A stretch of DNA of 64,000 nt from Algoriphagus sp. (lineage in GTDB: Bacteria; Bacteroidota; Bacteroidia; Cytophagales; Cyclobacteriaceae), in assembly GCA_023653075.1 (NCBI GenBank), contig JAMNXQ010000006.1, positions 1 through 64,000 on the forward strand, in the 5' to 3' direction. A model generated the notes under the pieces. That model made no database searches and was not told the origin of the DNA. It saw only the letters and a list, made by a program, of their open reading frames with translations. Shown here piece after piece: positions 26,689 through 34,526 of the stretch; within the stretch, counting starts at the first letter, position 1, and the number at the start of each line of letters is the position of its first letter. Position numbers and translations under genes: made by a program.

Positions 26689-27648
26689 TTAGGAATCCTG
26701 GCAAATAAATTCAACTGCTCGTGTTTCTGAATAAAGCCTTTTAGTTGAATTAGAACTCATGAATCCCACATGACCTCCATGGCTAGGGAATTCAAAGTAT
26801 ACCTGGTTGAGCGTTTTTGCCAACTCGGTTGGATAGCAGGAGGGACTTAAGAACGGGTCGTTTTTTGCATTTAAAATAAGCGTTGGAACCGAGATTCCAA
26901 CTAAAAATTGGAGGGACGAATTTTTTTGGTAGTATTCTTCCGCATCACCAAATCCATGCAAGGGCCCGGTAAAGGTATTGTCAAAGTCGCGCAGCGTTCG
27001 GATGGAAGAAAATTTAGTTAAGTTGTATTCAGCGGGAAATGATTCCGCTTTTTTTTCAACTTTTTGCCGTAGCGTTTTTAGAAATCGTTGGGTGTACAAG
27101 CCAAATCCTGTCCTTGAAATTTGATCACAAGAACTACCCAAGTCCAGGGGTACGGAGATTGCAACCCCTTTTTTGATTTTTTGGGTTCGCTCTCGCTTTT
27201 CGCCCAGGTATTTGAGGACCAGGTTTCCACCCAAACTAAAGCCAATTAGAAAAATCTCTTCATACTTTTTGGAGGCATGCTGAATGATCGTTTCTAAATC
27301 GTAGGTAGCGCCACTGTGGTAAAAAATAGCCTTACGATTGAGTTCTACCCCACAGCCTCGGTAATTCCATGCCAAGACATCAAATCCATTTTTCAAGGCT
27401 TCTTTGGCCATTCCCAAAATGTATGCCCGGCTACTATTACCTTCTAACCCGTGACTAATAACTACCAGTTTTGAGTTTCCTCTTTGATGCCAATCGATTT
27501 CTAAAAAATCCCCATCATGCGTTTCTATACGTTCTTTTTGTGTGGGTATGAGTTCTACTTTTCTAAAAATTGCGGGATAAACTGTCTCTAAGTGTCCGTT
27601 AAAGAGGTATTTAGGCCTTTGGTAGGTACTGGATTGAAGTAAGGGCAT
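26689..27648 (-). CDS. YheT-family alpha/beta hydrolase
   Basis: 319 aa. Alpha/beta-hydrolase fold: VVISHGLEGNSSRAYILGMA (oxyanion region), nucleophile elbow GFSLGGNLVLKYLGE, acid site ILNAKNDPFLSP and catalytic His in FEFPSHGGHVGFMSS. The N-terminal YLFNGHLETVYPAIFRK is the YheT hallmark (NGHLQT-like). Cytosolic esterase/lipase-like enzyme with unknown natural substrate. Divergent from the PDH E2 gene. Confidence 0.88.
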   Translation of the reverse strand: MPLLQSSTYQRPKYLFNGHLETVYPAIFRKVELIPTQKERIETHDGDFLEIDWHQRGNSKLVVISHGLEGNSSRAYILGMAKEALKNGFDVLAWNYRGCGVELNRKAIFYHSGATYDLETIIQHASKKYEEIFLIGFSLGGNLVLKYLGEKRERTQKIKKGVAISVPLDLGSSCDQISRTGFGLYTQRFLKTLRQKVEKKAESFPAEYNLTKFSSIRTLRDFDNTFTGPLHGFGDAEEYYQKNSSLQFLVGISVPTLILNAKNDPFLSPSCYPTELAKTLNQVYFEFPSHGGHVGFMSSNSTKRLYSETRAVEFICQDS

Positions 27649-27691
27649 GGAGGCAAGCGGTCGAAACGGATCGGAAAATACAGCATATAAA

Positions 27692-27723
27692 TTTGAATAA
27701 AGCGTTTTTAAAAACTATTTTTG
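27692..27723 (+). promoter_or_regulatory. Promoter of the PDH E2 gene
   Basis: TTTG (27692-27695), 20 bases, TATTTTTG (27716-27723). Both boxes match the Bacteroidota consensus exactly, 33 bases before the ATG at 27756. A second TAAATTTG lies at 27688-27695. Confidence 0.65.
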
Positions 27724-27755
27724 GGCACTTTAAAAACTACAAGCGCGAATAGAAC

Positions 27756-29402
27756 ATGGCCGAAATTATTAGAATGCCAAAAATGAGTGACACCATGGAA
27801 GAAGGTGTGATTGCATCCTGGTTGAAAAAAGTAGGTGATACTGTCAAGCCTGGAGACATTCTTGCAGAGGTGGAAACGGATAAAGCTACCATGGAGTTGG
27901 AATCTTACGAAGAGGGGATTTTGCTTTACGTAGGAGTAAAAGAAAAAGATTCGGTTCCTGTCAATGGAATCATCGCAATAATCGGAGAGAAGGGAGAAGG
28001 GTTCCAACATTTGCTGTCTGGAGCACCAGCAGATGCAACCAAAGCAGAGGAAGTAAGTCCGGCACTTACACCTTCACCAGCATCCGCAGTGGCTGATGTA
28101 AAAGCACCTGCAGCATCTACGGCATCTATTCCTGCCATCGTGGTGACCATGCCCAAAATGAGCGACACCATGCAAGAAGGAACCATCGCAACCTGGTTGA
28201 AAAAAGTAGGCGATCCCGTTAAATCGGGAGAAATCATAGCAGAAGTAGAGACGGATAAGGCCACTATGGAATTGGAGTCTTACGAAGATGGGGTCTTGTT
28301 ATACATTGGTATAGAAGCAGGAGGAAGTGTTCCTGTTGATGGAGTCATTGCCGTGATTGGAGAAAAAGGTGCCGATTACCAAAACCTTTTGGCAGCGCAT
28401 CAGGGTGGGGGATCTACGTCTGTCCCTGTCGAAGTAGCCAGTCCTGTAGCACTTGCAGCAGTTAGCGCATCTGCTCCAGAAGTACCTCAAGCACCAGTTG
28501 TAGCTGCAGTTGCTAGTTTGACTGGAAACGAGCGTGTTAAAGCATCTCCCCTTGCTAAGAAAATAGCCTCTGACAAAGGGGTAGATATCCGTCAAGTAGC
28601 CGGAAGTGGTGAAGGTGGACGTATTATTAAAAGAGATATTGAGACCTTTGTACCAGCTGCACCAGCCTCTAGTCCTCAAGTTTTCGCCTCCCAAGCAGTG
28701 GCTAGTCCAGTATTGGGTCAGGAAAGCTTCCGAGAAGAGAAGGTTTCGCAGATGCGTAAAACAATTGCCAAGCGATTGGCTGAAAGTAAATATTCGGCTC
28801 CTCACTTCTACTTGACCATGGAGATCAACATGGACAAGGCGATCGAGGCGAGAAAGAGCATGAACGAGTTTGGTACTGCAAAGATATCTTTCAATGACTT
28901 GGTCATTAAAGCATCTGCAGCGGCATTGCGTCAAAATCCTAAAGTAAACTCCAGCTGGTTGGGAGATAAGATCCGCTACAACGACCATATTCACATTGGA
29001 ATGGCGGTAGCAGTAGAGGAAGGCCTCTTGGTTCCAGTGATCCGCTTTGCAGATCAGCTGTCCTTGAGCCAGATTTCGAATCAAGCCAAATCTTTAGGCC
29101 AAAAGGCAAAAAATAAAGAGCTACAACCCAAGGATTGGGAAGGAAATACCTTTACCATCTCCAATTTGGGCATGTTTGGCATCGATGAATTTACCGCCAT
29201 CATCAATCCACCAGATGCCTGTATCTTGGCAGTGGGCGGAATTAAGGAAACGGTAATTGTGAAGGAAGGCCAACTGAAAGTGGGCAACGTGATGAAGGTG
29301 ACGCTTTCCTGCGACCACCGCGTGGTGGATGGAGCTGTAGGCTCGGCATTCCTTCAGACGCTGAAGGGCTTGTTGGAAGATCCAGTGCGTATCCTTATCT
29401 AA
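27756..29402 (+). CDS. Pyruvate dehydrogenase complex E2, dihydrolipoyl acetyltransferase with two lipoyl domains
   Basis: 548 aa. Lipoyl domain 1 (1-~78) and domain 2 (~127-205) each have ETDKATMELESYE with the lipoylated Lys (43 and about 168). They are joined by Ala/Pro-rich linkers. The peripheral subunit-binding domain is near 265-300 (VKASPLAKKIASDKGVDI...GRIIKRDIE). The catalytic domain (~330-548) has the HxxxDG active site in LSCDHRVVDGAVGSAF. It transfers acetyl to CoA in the E1-E2-E3 complex; E1 and E3 are not in this window. Ends at a terminator. Confidence 0.93.
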   Translation: MAEIIRMPKMSDTMEEGVIASWLKKVGDTVKPGDILAEVETDKATMELESYEEGILLYVGVKEKDSVPVNGIIAIIGEKGEGFQHLLSGAPADATKAEEVSPALTPSPASAVADVKAPAASTASIPAIVVTMPKMSDTMQEGTIATWLKKVGDPVKSGEIIAEVETDKATMELESYEDGVLLYIGIEAGGSVPVDGVIAVIGEKGADYQNLLAAHQGGGSTSVPVEVASPVALAAVSASAPEVPQAPVVAAVASLTGNERVKASPLAKKIASDKGVDIRQVAGSGEGGRIIKRDIETFVPAAPASSPQVFASQAVASPVLGQESFREEKVSQMRKTIAKRLAESKYSAPHFYLTMEINMDKAIEARKSMNEFGTAKISFNDLVIKASAAALRQNPKVNSSWLGDKIRYNDHIHIGMAVAVEEGLLVPVIRFADQLSLSQISNQAKSLGQKAKNKELQPKDWEGNTFTISNLGMFGIDEFTAIINPPDACILAVGGIKETVIVKEGQLKVGNVMKVTLSCDHRVVDGAVGSAFLQTLKGLLEDPVRILI

Positions 29403-29414
29403 AAACTACCTGTC

Positions 29415-29442
29415 AAAAAGTCCTATGCAACGAGGACTTTTT
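29415..29442 (+). terminator. Intrinsic terminator after the E2 gene
   Basis: AAAAAGTCCT (29415-29424) pairs perfectly with AGGACTTTTT (29433-29442), eight-base loop, T-run built into the stem end; 13 bases after the stop. Confidence 0.75.
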
Positions 29443-29514
29443 GCTTTTGTATGGTTTTTGAAATGCATATTGAACTTGGGTTCTACACTGGAACACTAGA
29501 AATTTAAATTTTCC

Positions 29515-30057
29515 ATGGAAAAAATTAAATCCACGACCGTCGTAGCCATTCGGCACAAGGGGGAAGTAGTCATCGGTGCCGATGGGCAAGCAACCCAAGG
29601 CAATACGGTAGCCAAAAGCACAGTGAAGAAGATCAGAGTTCTCCAAGGAGGGAAGATCGTAACTGGTTTTGCAGGTTCCACAGCGGATGCATTTACCCTC
29701 CTGGAGAAGTTTGAAGAGAAGCTTGGCGCTTTTGGAAATAACATGAAGCGGGCGGCTGTAGAACTTGCCAAAGAGTGGCGCATGGATCGCATGCTCAGCC
29801 GCTTGGAAGCCATGATGATCGTAGCCGATAAAGATGATATTTTGATTATCTCTGGAAATGGGGATGTGATCGAGCCCGATATGGAAATTGCTACTATCGG
29901 TTCGGGTAGCGTGTATGCACAGTCTGCTGCACGTGCGATGAAGAAGTTTGCCCCCCAACTTACTGCTGAAGAGATGGTACGCGAAAGCCTGCATATCGCA
30001 GCGGATGTCTGTATTTACACCAACCACAATTTGGTTGTTGAAAAGGTTACTACCTGA
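29515..30057 (+). CDS. hslV: HslV, peptidase subunit of the HslVU (ClpQY) protease
   Basis: 180 aa. The catalytic N-terminal threonine follows a short propeptide (MEKIKS-TTVVAIRHKG), as in the family. GADGQATQGNTVAKSTVKK, GFAGSTADAFTLLEKFE, and IATIGSGSVYAQSAARAM are all conserved HslV segments, and the end DVCIYTNHNLVVEKV fits. It forms a double hexamer with the ATPase HslU to degrade unfolded or regulatory proteins in the cytosol. hslU is not adjacent here. Terminated by a strong hairpin. Confidence 0.95.
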   Translation: MEKIKSTTVVAIRHKGEVVIGADGQATQGNTVAKSTVKKIRVLQGGKIVTGFAGSTADAFTLLEKFEEKLGAFGNNMKRAAVELAKEWRMDRMLSRLEAMMIVADKDDILIISGNGDVIEPDMEIATIGSGSVYAQSAARAMKKFAPQLTAEEMVRESLHIAADVCIYTNHNLVVEKVTT

Positions 30058-30074
30058 TCTACCCCGTTCACCCT

Positions 30075-30106
30075 AAAAAAGTCGGAAAGAATTCCGACTT
30101 TTTTTT
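30075..30106 (+). terminator. Intrinsic terminator after hslV
   Basis: AAAAAAGTCGGAA / TTCCGACTTTTTTTT with a four-base loop, perfect stem, T-run. Confidence 0.85.
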
Positions 30107-30165
30107 ATTTCCAGCAAACCAGATCGGCTGTTTTTAAGTTAAGGAAGTATACTTTACGATTTCAA

Positions 30166-30831
30166 ATGGACACAGCAACTGCAAAAAAGACGGGTAAAAA
30201 AGATTACCAACGATTGATTTTAGAAGGGTTTATTTCGCATGTGCTGGAGTATGGCAATGAACCTACTTCTATTTTCAAGTTTGCCAAAGATTTAAAAATC
30301 AAAGAAGCAGAGCTTTACACGTATTATACCTCTTTTGAAGCCATAAAATCGGCGATATGGGTAGCCTTGTTTGAAGAAACCAAACGTCAATTGGAGGAGC
30401 AAGAGGTGTACAAGGAATATGCAGTACGCGAAAAATTCCTCTCCTTCCTATTTACTTGGGTGGAGGAACTGAAGAAAAACAGATCCTATCTCTTGTCCCT
30501 CTACAAGGACAAGACGACTACCTTCAAGAACTTGCCTTCCGACACACGAGACTTCAAGGAACTTTTTAAGGAATTTGCATCTGAACTGATTTTAGAAGGC
30601 AAAGGAACGCAGGAGATTGCTTCCCGTCCCTTGATTACTGAGAAATACGACGAAGCCTTGTGGTTGCAAGTGGCCTTTGTGTTTCGCTACTGGTTGGACG
30701 ACAACAGCCCACGATTTGAAAAAACAGACGCTGCCATCGAGAAGACGGTCAATTTTGCATTCGACTTGATGGGGAAAAGTGCCTTAGATTCTTTTTTAGA
30801 CTTAGCGAAGTTTCTATACCAAACCAAATAA
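30166..30831 (+). CDS. TetR-family transcriptional regulator
   Basis: 221 aa. The N-terminal ~60 residues form a TetR-type helix-turn-helix (FAKDLKIKEAELYTYYTSFEAIKSAIW), with YTYYxSFEAI in place of the usual YYHFxSKEEL. The helical C-terminal part has no recognisable ligand pocket motif. It precedes an AarF/UbiB kinase by three bases, so it probably regulates this pair or senses a membrane-related signal (inference). No operator palindrome was seen upstream. Confidence 0.8.
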   Translation: MDTATAKKTGKKDYQRLILEGFISHVLEYGNEPTSIFKFAKDLKIKEAELYTYYTSFEAIKSAIWVALFEETKRQLEEQEVYKEYAVREKFLSFLFTWVEELKKNRSYLLSLYKDKTTTFKNLPSDTRDFKELFKEFASELILEGKGTQEIASRPLITEKYDEALWLQVAFVFRYWLDDNSPRFEKTDAAIEKTVNFAFDLMGKSALDSFLDLAKFLYQTK

Positions 30832-30834
30832 GGA

Positions 30835-32154
30835 ATGTCTGACAAGGTGAAAGAGCAGGGATCTATTCCTGTTTCTAAAGTTCAGCGTGCGGCTAAATTT
30901 ATTTCTACAGGAGCGAAGGTAGGGGGGAATTACGTCAAACATTATGCAAAAAAGATGGTCAATCCCTCGCTCAACCGGGAGGAATTGCACCAGGATAATG
31001 CTTCGGATATTTACAACTCCCTGAGTGAACTTAAGGGTTCTGCGCTCAAAGTGGCACAAATGATGTCCATGGATAAAAATTTGCTTCCTCGAGCCTATCA
31101 GGACAAGTTTACTATGGCGCAATATTCTGCCCCTCCCTTGTCTTATCCTTTGGTGGTGAAGACTTTTCAAAAATATTTTCAAAAAACACCAGATCAGCTT
31201 TTTGATACCTTCACTCGCGCCGCAGTAAATGCCGCGTCTATCGGGCAAGTGCATCAGGCTAGTAAGGGGGATAAAATTTTTGCTGTAAAAATTCAATATC
31301 CCGGTATAGGACAGTCTGTAAGTTCGGATTTGAAACTCGTCAAGCCCATTGCCTTGCGTATCCTCAATATGAATGCGCAAGAGTTGGATCATTACATGCA
31401 GGAAGTGGAGGAGCGCCTCTTAGAGGAAACAGACTATCTTCTGGAAGTGCAACGCTCGAGAGAAATATCTGAAGCATGTGCCCATATTCCCAATATTCGC
31501 TTTCCCAAATACTACGACTCCTTGAGTTCGGAACGCATCATCACGATGGATTGGATAGAAGGGAAGCACATCAAAGAATGGATGGATACCCAGCCCTCGC
31601 AAGAAGCCAGAAATAAGGTGGGGCAGGCCCTATGGGATTTTTACCATCACCAAGTACACCACTTGAATCAAGTGCATGCCGATCCCCATCCAGGTAATTT
31701 CATCATCACAGAAAATGATACGCTTGGCATCATTGACTTTGGTTGTGTGAAAGTAATTCCAAAAGACTTTTACACCGGATACTTTTCGTTGATTAAGCGT
31801 GATTTATTGATCAGTGAAGCTGAGTTGAACCAAATTTTCTTTGATTTGGAATTTATCTCAGACAAGGATTCTGATGCTGAAAAAGCATACTTCAGTGCTG
31901 TTTTTTCAGAGATGATTGCACTTCTAGGCACGCCTTTCCATGTTGCTAAATTTGACTTTTCGGATAACGAGTTTTTCAACGCGATTTTCCAATTAGGAGA
32001 TCGGATTGCTAATGATAAAATGTTTAAAAAGTCAAACCAAGCCCGAGGTTCTCGTCATGGGCTCTATGTGAATAGAACCTATTTTGGAATTTATAACTTG
32101 CTCAACCAACTTCGGGCAGAGGTGGTCACTACTAAGCCGGCTTGGTTAAGTTAA
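30835..32154 (+). CDS. AarF/ABC1/UbiB-family kinase-like protein
   Basis: 439 aa. ABC1 family motifs: LKVAQMMSMD (the KxGQ element, here KVAQ), the Ala-rich loop NAASIGQVHQA, the VAIK-like Lys FAVKIQYPG, HADPHPGNFII (catalytic HxDPHPGN) and LGIIDFGCVKV (metal-binding DFG). Family role: atypical kinase/ATPase supporting isoprenoid quinone or lipid metabolism at the membrane. It starts three bases after the TetR-like gene and is surely co-transcribed with it. Followed by a gap before the DoxX pair. Confidence 0.9.
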   Translation: MSDKVKEQGSIPVSKVQRAAKFISTGAKVGGNYVKHYAKKMVNPSLNREELHQDNASDIYNSLSELKGSALKVAQMMSMDKNLLPRAYQDKFTMAQYSAPPLSYPLVVKTFQKYFQKTPDQLFDTFTRAAVNAASIGQVHQASKGDKIFAVKIQYPGIGQSVSSDLKLVKPIALRILNMNAQELDHYMQEVEERLLEETDYLLEVQRSREISEACAHIPNIRFPKYYDSLSSERIITMDWIEGKHIKEWMDTQPSQEARNKVGQALWDFYHHQVHHLNQVHADPHPGNFIITENDTLGIIDFGCVKVIPKDFYTGYFSLIKRDLLISEAELNQIFFDLEFISDKDSDAEKAYFSAVFSEMIALLGTPFHVAKFDFSDNEFFNAIFQLGDRIANDKMFKKSNQARGSRHGLYVNRTYFGIYNLLNQLRAEVVTTKPAWLS

Positions 32155-32306
32155 AAAAGCTTGACTCCAGAACGTGATGATTTCTTAAATGGTCCTTAGG
32201 GATACCCATTCGTAGGCGGATTTGTGGGGAGTAATGCTTATCTTGTTTAGGTTCCCTTCCGCCTGGTGGGCAAATTCCCTTACTTTACTCTTCAAAAAAT
32301 TCACTT

Positions 32307-32657
32307 ATGCTAGACACGCTTACTCTCCTCGCCCAGTTTGTTATTGCTCTCTCTATTGTTATCGTTTGGGTTTTCCGCTTTGACAACATTGTTTTAGAAT
32401 TTAAACAGTATGGACTTAGTACCCTTATTCGTTCCCTAGTAGGGTTTTCAAAAATTGTATTGGCTACTTTGCTGGTGGTAGGTGCTTGGTACCCTTCTTT
32501 AGTAGTAATCCCTGCTCTTTTGATGGGTCTATTGATGATGAGTGCACAATACTTTCACTTCAAAGTCAAGAATCCTTTTCACAAACGAGTTCCTTCTTTG
32601 TTCTTACTGATTCTTTGCTTTTTTGTCGCTGCCACTTCCTTAAATTGGTTCGCTTGA
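32307..32657 (+). CDS. DoxX-like membrane protein 1
   Basis: 116 aa with four hydrophobic helices (LLAQFVIALSIVIVWVFRFDN ... LFLLILCFFVAATSLNWF). The arrangement and the segment IVLEFKQYGLSTLIRSLVGFSKI match the DoxX family. The stop overlaps the next DoxX gene by one base (TGATG). DoxX proteins form part of quinone-linked redox or stress functions; the role here is unknown. Confidence 0.75.
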   Translation: MLDTLTLLAQFVIALSIVIVWVFRFDNIVLEFKQYGLSTLIRSLVGFSKIVLATLLVVGAWYPSLVVIPALLMGLLMMSAQYFHFKVKNPFHKRVPSLFLLILCFFVAATSLNWFA

Positions 32658-33001
32658 TGGGAATACATGAAGTACTAGTGCTTAGCTCTAGTTTTTCTTT
32701 TTTTGCCTATGGAATTGCGTATTTTAGTTCACCCAAAATGAAGGAAGAGTTTATTCGTTTTGGCCTAGCCAAATTTGGGACACTCACCGCAGTACTCGAG
32801 ATTTTTGGTGCTTTGGGATTAGTGATTGGCCTTACTTTTACCCCATTGCTTGTCTTTTCCGCAGGTGGACTCTCACTATTGATGTTGCTCGGAGTAGCTG
32901 TAAGGTTACGAATCAATGATCCCTTATTGGTGATAGTGCCAGCTTTCTCGTTTTTTATACTGAATGCTTACCTCTTTTTTAAGGCACTTCAATCACTGTA
33001 G
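32657..33001 (+). CDS. DoxX-like membrane protein 2
   Basis: 114 aa from the ATG at 32657, which overlaps the preceding stop (TGATG); the 171-aa ORF in the track runs out of frame through the upstream gene and is rejected. Four hydrophobic helices; YFSSPKMKEEFIRFGLAKFGTLTAVLEIFGALG is a strong DoxX-type segment. It forms a likely hetero-oligomer with its neighbour. Followed by a repeat remnant and a terminator. Confidence 0.78.
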   Translation: MGIHEVLVLSSSFSFFAYGIAYFSSPKMKEEFIRFGLAKFGTLTAVLEIFGALGLVIGLTFTPLLVFSAGGLSLLMLLGVAVRLRINDPLLVIVPAFSFFILNAYLFFKALQSL

Positions 33002-33086
33002 GGGAGCATCTTGGCTCATCCTCGGCTTGGGTTGTTGCTGAAATCCTTTTAACTGCCTATTATTCCTTTTTACCAGTTAGTTTACG

Positions 33087-33172
33087 TTGATCGATGACTA
33101 ATCGTTCACAGACTACAGCTCACCCAAAAGAACTTCAATCCTAAATTTCTTTCGTTACTCGTAACAAATTGG
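33087..33172 (+). repeat. Degenerate copy D of the intergenic repeat family
   Basis: TTCACAGACTACAGCTCACCCAAAAGAACTTCAATCC...TTTCTTTCGTTACTCGTAACAAA follows copy B block by block (CTGTCCACAGACCACAGCTCACC...GGAACTTCAAACC...TTACTTTTC...GTAACAAA). The terminal GATTATCCGC/GCGGATAATC ends are eroded. Confidence 0.6.
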
Positions 33173-33185
33173 AAAAATCGAATAA

Positions 33186-33224
33186 GCTAACTGGATACAG
33201 CTAGTTGGCAAGTAGTTTTTTATT
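33186..33224 (+). terminator. Possible intrinsic terminator after the DoxX pair
   Basis: GCTAACT (33186-33192) pairs with AGTTGGC (33203-33209, one G-T pair), followed a few bases later by TTTTTTATTTT. Confidence 0.5.
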
Positions 33225-33254
33225 TTCGAATGAAGGATCTCGTTCAATTCCATC

Positions 33255-34445
33255 CTATTGCCGGGTGTAGGTTACCCGATAGATGCAGTTGGCCATATCA
33301 TCCGAGATGAGCAGGCTACCGTCCTTCAATTCCTGGACATCTACTGGTCTTCCCCAGGCTTCCTGACTTTCGGAATCTAGCCAACCCGCTACAAAAACTT
33401 CTTGGCCTGTTACTATTCCAGTGGAATCCATTCGCACCAGGACCACCTCGTAACCTGACTTTTTACTTCGGTTCCAGCTTCCATGTTTTGCAATGAATAG
33501 TTGGTGCTTGAAACTTGCTGGAAACTGATCACCTTCGTAAAAACGGATTCCCAAAGGCGCAGTATGGGCACCTAATTTGCTTGCTGGGGCGGTGTAAAAC
33601 GAAGCTTCTTTGCCTTCTGTGCCTACTTCTGGGTCCTGGATCGTACCTGCATGCCAGTAGGGATATCCAAAATGCTGGCCAAGTCTAGTGGCTCTATTGA
33701 GCTCGCAATCTGGCATATCGTCCCCAAGCATATCACGGCCATTGTCAGTAAACCACAATTCTTTGCTGATTGGGTGCCAATCCATACCTACCGAATTGCG
33801 TACCCCATGGGAATAGATTTCAGGTTTAGCACCTGGCTTGTTCACATCTAATCGGGTGATGCTCGCAAAAATGGGGTCTTTAGACACACAGATATTGCAA
33901 GGAGCACCGACAGGAATGTAGAGTAAGCCATCGGGACCAAAGGAGATAAACTTCCAGCCGTGATGGGCTTCCTCGGGATAGCCCTCATAGACCACCTCAT
34001 AAGTTGGGTTTTCTAGGTTCTTCTCAATGTCTTTGAATCGTAGAATTCGGGAAACTTCGGCTACATACAAGTCTCCATCCTTGATTGCCACCCCATTGGG
34101 CATGTTGAGGTCATTGGCAAGGATGTATTTGCTGTCTGCCTTGCCATCGCCATTTTCATCCACGAGGGCAAATACATTTTTTTCTTGTCGATTACCTACG
34201 AAGACAATCCCACTTTCGGAAGTCGCCATCGATCGTGCATTCGGGACATCTGCTGCCCATACCTCAATCTTAAACCCTTCTGGGAGTTGGAGTTTGGCCA
34301 ATTGCACCTCCGCTTTAGTTGCCGAAATTGAGATTTTGGACCCTACAGGAGTAGTAGAGGTGGCTGACTTTTCTTCGCTGCAAGCGAATAGGCTTACTAG
34401 AAGAACAGCAGTAAGAGGCGGTAACAAACGAAGAAGTCGAATCAT
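33255..34445 (-). CDS. Secreted sorbosone/PQQ-type sugar dehydrogenase-like lipoprotein
   Basis: 396 aa. The signal peptide ends in a lipobox (VSLFAC at about 17-22). The mature protein is a beta-propeller: LPEGFKIEVWAADVPNARSMA, YVAEVSRILRFKD, HHGWKFISFGPDGLLYIPVGAPCN, WHPISKELWFTDNGRDMLGDD and HGSWNRSKKSGYEVV are typical of the L-sorbosone dehydrogenase/GDH-B propeller family. A few cysteines (PCNIC) and the DNGRD metal-binding loop are seen. It probably oxidises a sugar in the periplasm, but the cofactor PQQ is not produced by genes in this window. Confidence 0.83.
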   Translation of the reverse strand: MIRLLRLLPPLTAVLLVSLFACSEEKSATSTTPVGSKISISATKAEVQLAKLQLPEGFKIEVWAADVPNARSMATSESGIVFVGNRQEKNVFALVDENGDGKADSKYILANDLNMPNGVAIKDGDLYVAEVSRILRFKDIEKNLENPTYEVVYEGYPEEAHHGWKFISFGPDGLLYIPVGAPCNICVSKDPIFASITRLDVNKPGAKPEIYSHGVRNSVGMDWHPISKELWFTDNGRDMLGDDMPDCELNRATRLGQHFGYPYWHAGTIQDPEVGTEGKEASFYTAPASKLGAHTAPLGIRFYEGDQFPASFKHQLFIAKHGSWNRSKKSGYEVVLVRMDSTGIVTGQEVFVAGWLDSESQEAWGRPVDVQELKDGSLLISDDMANCIYRVTYTRQ

Positions 34446-34526
34446 GGGCTTGAATTTTGGGTAAAATTAACCGAATAGTTCTGAGAATGATTCAGATTAG
34501 AGTGGAGTATTGGTTATTTTTGCGGC

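Noticed and set aside
28299-29084. 261-aa minus-strand ORF over the E2 gene
   Set aside because: Antisense shadow of conserved E2 catalytic domain.
32200-32290. GGCGGA ... TCCGCC pairing upstream of the DoxX genes as a riboswitch
   Set aside because: Only a short complementarity with no known aptamer consensus around it.
32486-33001. Long 171-aa version of the second DoxX protein
   Set aside because: Its first 57 codons are out of frame with the upstream DoxX gene; the TGATG overlap at 32657 is the natural start.
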